10,617 nt of DNA from Promethearchaeota archaeon (GTDB taxonomy: Archaea; Asgardarchaeota; Lokiarchaeia; Sigyniarchaeales; SOKP01), in the NCBI GenBank assembly GCA_004524385.1, contig SDNM01000025.1, positions 1 through 10,617 of the forward strand. Reading direction: 5' to 3'. The translations under genes and the position numbers were made by a program. Below the pieces are notes generated by a model. It did no database searches. It saw only the letters and a list, made by a program, of their open reading frames with translations, and had not been told where the DNA came from. Shown one piece after another: positions 1 to 5,120 of this stretch. How positions within the stretch are numbered: the stretch's first letter is position 1; every line of letters starts with the position of its first letter.

Positions 1-35
1 ATACGAAATGATTCTCTAAAGATGCGTGGTAAAAA

Positions 36-1256
36 ATGGCAATAGTAATGATTTGGAATCCAATTTATCTTATTTTATTTGGGATTTTAATTCTTATAGA
101 TTTACTTATAGCAATGCAGTATTTCAATACGGGAAGAAAAATTCCTAATATTGATGAAAGATTAATATCATATGCGTATTCTTTTCTCTTTTTTTGTTTT
201 TCATTAAGTATGGTTTTTTTAATTTTGTCAGAATTACAAATACAAGGAACTTTCATTAATAATACTTTTTATGGTGATTTAAGTAAAGGAAATGAACTAT
301 ATCAACTCTTTTTTAGATTATTTGTTTTGTTTCATAATATCGCTTTCACATTCTTTTATTATGTGTTTGGTCGATATAAAAAGAAGTTAAAATACTTTTT
401 ATTAATATTTAATGCATTTGGTTTGATCTCTAGTATGGTTCTTCCTATTGATTTAATGATGAAAATCAATAGTTTTTATGCAATTCTCAATACGATCATC
501 TTTTTATCAATTTTATTAATATATACGAGGTGGTCTCAATTAGAACTTAAAGCATCATCATCATTCATTTTTTTAGGATCCTATCTAATTTTTCTAGCTG
601 TTGTTTTTAATTATCCTGAATTTAAACAATATGGTTTAATTCCCCTTATCTTACCTCTAATTTTATACATATTAGGAGCTCTTATTATTTTGGCACCGAC
701 AGTAATAAATCCCAAATCTCTTTCCAATCCTTTGACATTTTGGAAGATAAATGGAATTTTAAGTATTTTTTGTAGTGTAATATTACTTTTTTTTATTATA
801 ATATTTATATCCTTTTTTGATTTCATTTTTCTTGCTGTTTTTTTTACTCTCTATACCATATGTTCAGTTTTATTAATTCTTAAATCAATAAAATCTCAAT
901 TGTTAAAAACAGAGAAAACTGAACATGCTGGTGTTTTAAGAAGTTTCAGTAGACCTGAAAGAATAACAGAAGAAGAAGTATCAATATCTAAGGAAAAAAA
1001 GGTTTGTTTAGTATGCAAGGGCAAAGTTAGAAAGTTTGATGTTTATATATGTGATTGTAACACGTTTTATTGCGAAAACTGTGCGAGAGCTTTAATTAAC
1101 TTAGAAAATGCTTGCTGGGTATGCAATACTCCAATTGATGTGTCAAAACCGTCTAAGTCATTCAAAAAAGAAGATGAAATAGATATTGAAATCTCAGAAA
1201 AATCTCCGAAAAAACAAAAAATTGATAAAAAAAAAGGTGATTTAAAGAATGCTTAG
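36..1256 (+). CDS. Nine-TM membrane protein with C-terminal RING-like all-cysteine zinc finger
   Basis: Function unknown. The first 285 residues are strongly hydrophobic, with about nine predicted membrane helices (roughly 7-27, 46-66, 89-111, 119-137, 146-163, 175-193, 201-222, 238-260, 262-283). A soluble tail carries eight cysteines at 324, 327, 339, 341, 346, 349, 360 and 363, giving C-x2-C-x11-C-x-C-x4-C-x2-C-x10-C-x2-C, a two-zinc RING/FYVE-like cross-brace pattern. The end (about 370-406) is lysine/glutamate-rich and probably disordered. From memory, similar fingers ending in an LENxCWxC-type segment are common in Asgard archaea, attached to many partner domains. An in-frame TAA at 30-32 limits the start to ATG 36 or ATG 48; neither has a convincing SD. 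The stop overlaps an etfB-like start codon at 1249, suggesting the gene was once first in an operon with etfBA. A ubiquitin-ligase role is not shown. Confidence 0.85.
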   Translation: MAIVMIWNPIYLILFGILILIDLLIAMQYFNTGRKIPNIDERLISYAYSFLFFCFSLSMVFLILSELQIQGTFINNTFYGDLSKGNELYQLFFRLFVLFHNIAFTFFYYVFGRYKKKLKYFLLIFNAFGLISSMVLPIDLMMKINSFYAILNTIIFLSILLIYTRWSQLELKASSSFIFLGSYLIFLAVVFNYPEFKQYGLIPLILPLILYILGALIILAPTVINPKSLSNPLTFWKINGILSIFCSVILLFFIIIFISFFDFIFLAVFFTLYTICSVLLILKSIKSQLLKTEKTEHAGVLRSFSRPERITEEEVSISKEKKVCLVCKGKVRKFDVYICDCNTFYCENCARALINLENACWVCNTPIDVSKPSKSFKKEDEIDIEISEKSPKKQKIDKKKGDLKNA

Positions 1257-1284
1257 AATATTTCTCTTAATAAAACAAGTATAG
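1235..1284 (+). pseudogene. Relic of an etfB 5' end (SD, start and 11 codons, then stop)
   Basis: An SD-like AGGTGA (1235-1240) stands 8 nt before ATG 1249. The frame reads MLRIFLLIKQV and stops at TAG 1282-1284. The intact EtfB at 2367 begins MLKIFVLIKQV. Nine of 11 residues agree, and 26 of 33 nucleotides match 2367-2399; most differences are silent or conservative. This is the conserved first beta strand of the ETF beta family. The start overlaps the stop of the upstream zinc-finger gene, a normal arrangement for translationally coupled genes. I read it as the surviving start of a former etfB, cut off where the mntA-hepT segment begins. A regulatory small ORF is possible, but the sequence match makes that less likely. 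Confidence 0.75.
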
Positions 1285-1310
1285 TTAAATAAAAATATTA
1301 AGTAGAATGG

Positions 1311-1319
1311 TTTTATAAT
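1311..1319 (+). promoter_or_regulatory. Candidate TATA box for mntA
   Basis: TTTTATAAT is centred about 31 nt before the mntA ATG, the spacing expected for a leaderless archaeal transcript. This fits the absence of an SD before mntA. The same nine bases recur before etfB at 2291. The surroundings are very AT-rich, so chance matches are likely. Confidence 0.35.
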
Positions 1320-1345
1320 GATTAACCAACATGAGTTATTAAATT

Positions 1346-1756
1346 ATGATTGATTTAAAGGCTATAGAAAAAATAGCACACGATTTTGCCCTAAAACTGG
1401 TTTATTTGTTTGGATCGAAAGCCAAAGACATTAATACTCCTGTAAGTGATATTGACATTGCAGTCTTTATCGATAATTATGAACACCAAGATCTTCGGCA
1501 AGTTTTTTTAGATTTGATTTTTGAGTTCTCTCAATTATTCAAATCAGATAAAATTGATTTGCTAATACTAAATGAAGCTCCTATAACTATCCAATTCAAG
1601 GTAATCTCAGAAGGCAAACCTTTATTTCAAGTTAATCCAGAATATAGAGCAGATTATGAAGAAAAAGTGGTTAAATTATATTTAGATTTTAAAAAAATTG
1701 AAGATGACTACTACGAGACCATGCATAAGCGAATATTGGGAGCTGCTAGCAAATGA
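1346..1756 (+). CDS. mntA: MNT-domain nucleotidyltransferase, antitoxin of the HEPN/MNT pair
   Basis: This is a 136-aa minimal nucleotidyltransferase. The hallmark motif is present: G23-S24, ten residues, then D35-x-D37 (FGSKAK ... SDIDIAVFI). A third acidic residue follows a beta strand at D71 (KIDLLIL). In characterised MntA-HepT systems, MntA neutralises the HepT RNase by transferring AMP to a tyrosine beside the HEPN catalytic motif. All three metal-binding acids are present, so the enzyme looks intact. The stop overlaps the hepT start in ATGA (1753-1756), showing translational coupling. Length is normal for the family. No SD is seen; a TATA-like box lies at leaderless distance. The partner toxin is broken, so this antitoxin may now have no target, or may act on another HepT in the genome. 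Confidence 0.88.
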   Translation: MIDLKAIEKIAHDFALKLVYLFGSKAKDINTPVSDIDIAVFIDNYEHQDLRQVFLDLIFEFSQLFKSDKIDLLILNEAPITIQFKVISEGKPLFQVNPEYRADYEEKVVKLYLDFKKIEDDYYETMHKRILGAASK

Positions 1757-2179
1757 AAATTGATGAGACCGTAATTAACGCACGGATTAATAAAATACAA
1801 GAATATTTAAAAATCCTAAAAGAATTAAAACTAGAAAGTAGAGAAAATTTTTTAACTGACTATAGAATTCATGGTTTAGCAGAGAGATATTTACATTTAA
1901 CTATCGATTGTGTTAGATATTGGAAACCATTTAATCTCAAGACTTGAATATGAAAAACCAGAAACTTATCAAGAAATATTGTTAATTCTTGGAAAGATTT
2001 CTATTATCCCTAAAGAATTTGCTAAAAAAATAGCAAAAATGGCAGGATTTCGTAATATTTTAATCCATAATTATTTAGAAATAAATGAGAGATTAGTTTT
2101 TGAGTATTTACAAAATAATCTCTCGGATTTTGAGGATTTTAATAAATATATCATTGAATATCTAAAAAGATTAAAGTGA
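1753..2179 (+). pseudogene. hepT: HEPN-domain RNase toxin HepT, frameshifted
   Basis: Two overlapping frames together make one HepT. Frame A (1753-1947) gives the N-terminal helices up to LTIDC-V. Frame B continues as VLDIGNHLIS from 1910 to the stop at 2179 and carries the catalytic RNILIHNY, the HEPN R-x4-H-x-Y motif (R codon at 2051, H at 2066, Y at 2072). Frame A continues past the junction with unrelated residues and soon stops. The normal family sequence around LDIxNHLI is restored by adding two T's at about 1912-1914 (GTTA to GTTTTA), giving 142 aa, the usual HepT length, with the motif near residues 101-108. No other stop or frameshift is seen, so the break is recent or a sequencing/assembly error. 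Alternatively, frame B could be made alone from GTG 1910, but it would lack the first helices. Confidence 0.82.
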
Positions 2180-2222
2180 ATACGAGATCAGTTAATATTG
2201 AAATAATTAATCATTAAGCCCC

Positions 2223-2228
2223 TTTTTT
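2223..2228 (+). terminator. Poly-T terminator after mntA-hepT
   Basis: A CCCC stretch is followed by six T's, 44 nt after the hepT stop. Further T6 runs follow at 2254-2259 and around 2280-2286. Archaeal termination mainly needs T-rich coding-strand runs, so one or more of these probably ends the mntA-hepT transcript and separates it from etfBA. No strong hairpin is seen. Confidence 0.4.
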
Positions 2229-2290
2229 ATGTAGCATTGATTTTGATAAAAAGTTTTTTAGAAAATCATAAAAAATTAATTTTTTTACTC

Positions 2291-2300
2291 TTTTATAATA
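2291..2300 (+). promoter_or_regulatory. Candidate TATA box for etfBA
   Basis: TTTTATAATA lies about 70 nt before the etfB GTG. Transcription would start near 2320, giving a leader of about 45 nt that contains the SD AGAGGA (2351-2356). It is almost identical to the candidate box before mntA. This is inferred from position and sequence only. Confidence 0.35.
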
Positions 2301-2366
2301 GTCATACTATTTTTCATGAAAAAAAGTATCAAATTAATGAATAAATCATAAGAGGAAAAATAAACC

Positions 2367-3176
2367 GTGCTCAAAATATTTGTTTTGATAAAACAAGTCC
2401 CAAGCCTTCATAATCTTCAAATTGATAAACGAACGGGAACTTTAATTCGAGAAGGTGTTGAAAATATTATAAATCCAGACGATTTATATGGTTTAGAATT
2501 AGGACTTAGTTTAAAAGAACAATATGGAGGAGAAATCACTGCTATAACAATGGGCCCTCCTCAAGCTGAATTTGCCTTAAGAGAATGTTTGGCAATGGGC
2601 GTCGATAAAAGCCTATTAATAACTGATGACCAATTTGCTTACTCAGACACACTCCAAACAACCTTAGTCTTGAAAGAGACTTTTGATAAAATAAAAGATT
2701 ATGATATTATCATTACTGGAAGCCAAACCTCAGATTCTAGTACGGGACAAATACCTTTTCAGTTATCTGAAGCATTAGATATCCCATTAATTACAGATAT
2801 CTTCACAATGGAAATTGAAAACAATCTCTTTAAATGTCATAGAAATTTTGGTCACGAGTCTCAAAATATTAGTGTGGACCTTCCAATCCTTATACGTGTC
2901 AGAAGACATTTTAATGAGCCAAGACATATCTCTTTATCTGGAATAAAAAAAGCATTTGAAAAAGAAATTGAGTTTAATGATTTTAATACGTTTAATTGCC
3001 CTGAATATCTCGATGGGTGCAATAAATCTCCTACTAATGTCGTTAGAACGGAAAAAATTGTTCTTAAAAGAAAAAATGAGATTATTGAAGGAAATATTAA
3101 TGAAAAAGTACAAAAACTATTAGAGATCATGCAGGAGCATGGAATAGAGAAAATTTGGACTGGGGAGAGCTTTTAG
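2367..3176 (+). CDS. etfB: Electron transfer flavoprotein, beta subunit
   Basis: EtfB is the small subunit of the soluble heterodimeric electron-transfer flavoprotein. It binds AMP or a second FAD and docks redox partners. Visible family features in the 269-aa product: the opening beta strand KIFVLIKQVP; NPDDLYGLE (36-44); MGPPQAEFALRECLAMGVD (62-80), the strongly conserved nucleotide-binding region; TSDSSTGQIP (121-130); and SPT with V225 (221-225), the ETF-beta hallmark. Length is near the usual 250-270. The start is GTG 2367, with SD AGAGGA at 2351-2356 and a 10-nt spacer. etfA follows after 17 nt. An ETF beta of this form can belong to bifurcating (NADH-using) or ordinary ETF; sequence alone does not settle which. 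A relic of a second etfB start lies at 1249-1281. Confidence 0.95.
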   Translation: MLKIFVLIKQVPSLHNLQIDKRTGTLIREGVENIINPDDLYGLELGLSLKEQYGGEITAITMGPPQAEFALRECLAMGVDKSLLITDDQFAYSDTLQTTLVLKETFDKIKDYDIIITGSQTSDSSTGQIPFQLSEALDIPLITDIFTMEIENNLFKCHRNFGHESQNISVDLPILIRVRRHFNEPRHISLSGIKKAFEKEIEFNDFNTFNCPEYLDGCNKSPTNVVRTEKIVLKRKNEIIEGNINEKVQKLLEIMQEHGIEKIWTGESF

Positions 3177-3178
3177 TT

Positions 3179-3186
3179 AGGAGGTG
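3179..3186 (+). promoter_or_regulatory. Strong Shine-Dalgarno site that fixes the etfA start
   Basis: AGGAGGTG is a near-perfect anti-16S complement. It ends 7 nt before the in-frame TTG at 3194. This favours TTG 3194 over the longer frame opening at TTG 3155, which would lie inside the end of etfB and has no SD. Confidence 0.8.
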
Positions 3187-3193
3187 GAAAAAA

Positions 3194-4201
3194 TTGAGGA
3201 ATACCAATGATTATAGGGATGTATGGGTTTTTACAGAAATAAAAGATCATGTAGAAGTTCATGAATGTGCATTGCAAATTTTAGGGAAAGCAAGAGAAAT
3301 TGCGGATAAATTAGGTCAAAACCTTGTCTCAGTTGTATTAGCTCTAGATGCCGAGCAATATCTACCGGTTATTGAAGAACACGGTGTTGACAAAATAATT
3401 TATTTAAGTCACCAAGATTTAAAACATTATCACGAACGGATTTTTACTGATCTAGTCTATGATCTCATTAAAAAATATAAACCCTCTATTTTTTTATTTC
3501 CTTCTACAGAAGCGGGGAATGCATTAGCTGCTCGATTAGCATATCGCTGCCGCACTGGTTTAGTTAGTGATGTTTTAGATTTAGAACTAAGCGATGAATT
3601 TGGAAATAATTTATTAATTGGTGATAAACCAGCATATTTAGGAAATATTGTAGCACAGATAATTTGTCCCAACACAAGACCACAAATGTGCACAGTTACC
3701 TTGGGTACTTTTCAAAAAACTAAGATGAGAAAAGAAAATGTTGAAATTATTAAAGTTGATTATAATTTCGACAAAAGTAAGATCAAAATAAAAATTTTAG
3801 AGGCCCCTACCCGCAGAGACAAACCATCATCTACACTTTCGGATGCGAAGTTTGTAGTCGGGGGTGGTCATGGATTAGTTTCTAAAGAGAATTTTGATAA
3901 ATTATTTGATTTGGCAAAATTAACAAACGGTCAAGTTGGGGGGACAAGACGTCCGATTCTTAATGGCTGGATGCCTGAGCATCTCCAGATAGGAATAAGC
4001 GGAGAAAGTATATTTTCAGACTTATATTTGGCTTTTGGAATCTCTGGTGCAATCCAACATCTTGTAGGGATAACCGCTTCAAAAACAATAATAGCAATTA
4101 ATAAAGATCCAAATGCAGGTATTTTTAAAGTTGCCGACTATTGCGTTATTGGAGATGCTAACGAGATCTTAGAGGGTCTACTAAATTATTTTAGAGTTTA
4201 A
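3194..4201 (+). CDS. etfA: Electron transfer flavoprotein, alpha subunit
   Basis: EtfA carries the main redox-active FAD of the ETF heterodimer and hands electrons between flavoprotein dehydrogenases and their acceptors. Starting at TTG 3194 the product is 335 aa, normal for the family. It opens with DVWVFTEIKD, the usual EtfA first strand. The FAD domain shows VVGGGHGL (221-228), GGTRRPILNGW (249-259), GISGESI (267-273), the signature LYLAFGISGAIQH with a following G and AIN (277-303), and INKDPNAGIFKVADY (302-316). There is no N-terminal ferredoxin extension. The alternative frame opening at 3155 adds 13 unconserved residues. The last 51 bp, including the stop, recur at 5070-5120. No acyl-CoA dehydrogenase, ETF-quinone oxidoreductase or lactate dehydrogenase partner is in the window, so the electron donor is unknown. 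Confidence 0.95.
   Translation: MRNTNDYRDVWVFTEIKDHVEVHECALQILGKAREIADKLGQNLVSVVLALDAEQYLPVIEEHGVDKIIYLSHQDLKHYHERIFTDLVYDLIKKYKPSIFLFPSTEAGNALAARLAYRCRTGLVSDVLDLELSDEFGNNLLIGDKPAYLGNIVAQIICPNTRPQMCTVTLGTFQKTKMRKENVEIIKVDYNFDKSKIKIKILEAPTRRDKPSSTLSDAKFVVGGGHGLVSKENFDKLFDLAKLTNGQVGGTRRPILNGWMPEHLQIGISGESIFSDLYLAFGISGAIQHLVGITASKTIIAINKDPNAGIFKVADYCVIGDANEILEGLLNYFRV
4151..4201 (+). repeat. Direct repeat copy 1: 3' end of etfA
   Basis: The last 17 codons of etfA, including TAA, match 5070-5120 at 48 of 51 positions in the same orientation, 919 bp apart. This is the functional copy. Confidence 0.9.
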
Positions 4202-4213
4202 AAAAAGAGGTTA

Positions 4214-4227
4214 TTTTTTTAAAAAAA
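4214..4227. terminator. Bidirectional T7/A7 terminator between convergent genes
   Basis: TTTTTTTAAAAAAA sits 12 nt after the etfA stop and 36 nt past the stop of the convergent 194-aa gene. It presents a T run to transcripts from either strand, the simplest archaeal termination signal. Confidence 0.6.
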
Positions 4228-4262
4228 TATTGTATAATATTCTCACAAAAAAGATGTTTACT

Positions 4263-4847
4263 TTATACAACAAATCCTTCCTTGTTCTTATTAGAATTTC
4301 TTAATAACTTTTGGAGTTTTTTATAAGTTTTGAAATCTAATTCTTGATAAAGATCATCTGATTCTTCAATAGTTAGTTGGTCTAAATATCCCTCTTTTAT
4401 TAGAAAAGTCATTACATTTAAGTTCCTACAACGAAATCTTTTCATAATTTCCATTTTAAATACTTTCTTTGCCATTTTGTCACCTGCTTCAGTTAATTTT
4501 CTCAAGAGGGGGAAAGCTAAATTTGAATGGAGCACTTCAGTATTATAATTATTTTCATACCATGCTTGTAAATTAGATGAATGTGCCCAAAACTCAACTT
4601 CTGGAGGAATATCAATATCAATTACATTATCATTATCATCATCAACTTCTAATGAATGATCTAGATTTTCAGCTTGAACATCAACAGTCACCTCTTTTCG
4701 TAGTATTTTAACTTCCTCACTGTTTTTTGTTGGATTGTTCAATAATAAGTATTTACATTGAATTACTCTCACATTATTTACATATATAACGGTGATACCT
4801 TTTTCTAATTTGAGTTGGAGAAACTCGTTGATGTTAAAATTTTTCAT
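4263..4847 (-). CDS. 194-aa soluble protein of unknown function (Asgard-style family)
   Basis: No catalytic motif, signal peptide or membrane segment is seen, so the protein is probably cytosolic. The N-terminal part (1-55) looks like a small beta-rich unit (FLQLKLEKGITVIYVN, then QCKYLLLN). An acidic linker with DDDNDN follows at about 69-74. The central part is EVEFWAHSSNLQAWYENNYN, and the helical remainder includes LHSNLAFPLLRKLTEAGD, AKKVFKMEIMKRF and FLIKEGYLDQL. I recall very similar FWxHxSNLQxWxENxY / NLAFPLLxxLTExGD proteins as frequent in Asgard archaea, some with a leucine-rich-repeat C-terminus; this one ends after the common part. That is memory, not a search. ATG 4847 is the only good start; no clear SD is seen. 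The gene lies between the two copies of the etfA 3' end, opposite to etfA. Confidence 0.75.
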   Translation of the reverse strand: MKNFNINEFLQLKLEKGITVIYVNNVRVIQCKYLLLNNPTKNSEEVKILRKEVTVDVQAENLDHSLEVDDDNDNVIDIDIPPEVEFWAHSSNLQAWYENNYNTEVLHSNLAFPLLRKLTEAGDKMAKKVFKMEIMKRFRCRNLNVMTFLIKEGYLDQLTIEESDDLYQELDFKTYKKLQKLLRNSNKNKEGFVV

Positions 4848-4985
4848 GTTTTTACTAAATAAAATATTTTAAGCATATCCAAAAAATATTTTGATTATTT
4901 TACACATTAAAATTACCAAAAAGATTAATTAAATGATTCTTATATATCTCAATCTTCCACTATGTTGAGAATTATGGTTAATAAG

Positions 4986-5002
4986 CCTTAAATATATATA
5001 AA
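4986..5002 (-). promoter_or_regulatory. Candidate TATA element in the 4848-5116 spacer
   Basis: Read on the - strand this is TTTATATATATTTAAGG, a good archaeal TATA match, about 140 nt before the 194-aa gene. A second weaker candidate (GATATATAAG) lies at 4940-4949. Being nearly palindromic, the element could also point right toward the etfA relic. The rest of the spacer holds only the relic at 5055-5120; I see nothing else in it. Confidence 0.3.
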
Positions 5003-5054
5003 GAGATAAGAAACAATCTATTAAATGATTATTATCAGACGAATTTTATACTAA

Positions 5055-5120
5055 GATAATTCCATTGCTGGAGATGCTAACGAGATCTTATTGGGTTTAC
5101 TAAATTATTTTAGAGTTTAA
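5055..5120 (+). pseudogene. Relic of an etfA 3' end (second copy of the direct repeat)
   Basis: Positions 5070-5120 match etfA 4151-4201 at 48 of 51 bases and encode GDANEILLGLLNYFRV plus TAA. That is identical to the EtfA C-terminus except leucine for glutamate (TTG for GAG), plus one silent change (CTA to TTA). Weaker codon-by-codon similarity extends left to 5055 (DNSIA against DYCVI, 9 of 15 bases), just after an in-frame TAA at 5052. Nothing further upstream resembles etfA. The right end falls exactly on the stop codon of the - strand hydrolase gene, whose TAA lies at 5117-5119. It is a non-functional fragment, left from a second etfA or created by a local duplication. Confidence 0.85.

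Noticed and set aside
1249..1284. A regulatory leader peptide of 11 codons
   Set aside because: Its residues match the etfB start too closely; no attenuator-like structure or codon pattern is visible downstream.
1315..1350. Further etfB remnant (IMINQHELLNYD resembling NIINPDDLYGLE)
   Set aside because: Only about four of eleven residues match, the spacing is wrong by about 12 codons, and stops intervene. It is not distinguishable from chance.
1910..2179. An independent 89-aa gene starting at GTG 1910
   Set aside because: It begins in the middle of a HepT helix and carries only the C-terminal HEPN part. The upstream frame supplies the missing N-terminus, so one frameshifted gene fits better.
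3155..3193. Longer etfA start at TTG 3155
   Set aside because: It lies within etfB, has no SD, and adds residues that do not look like an EtfA N-terminus.
1285..5069. A classical insertion sequence or integrative element
   Set aside because: No transposase, integrase, terminal inverted repeat or tRNA-type attachment site is visible. Only the etf-derived direct repeats mark the borders.
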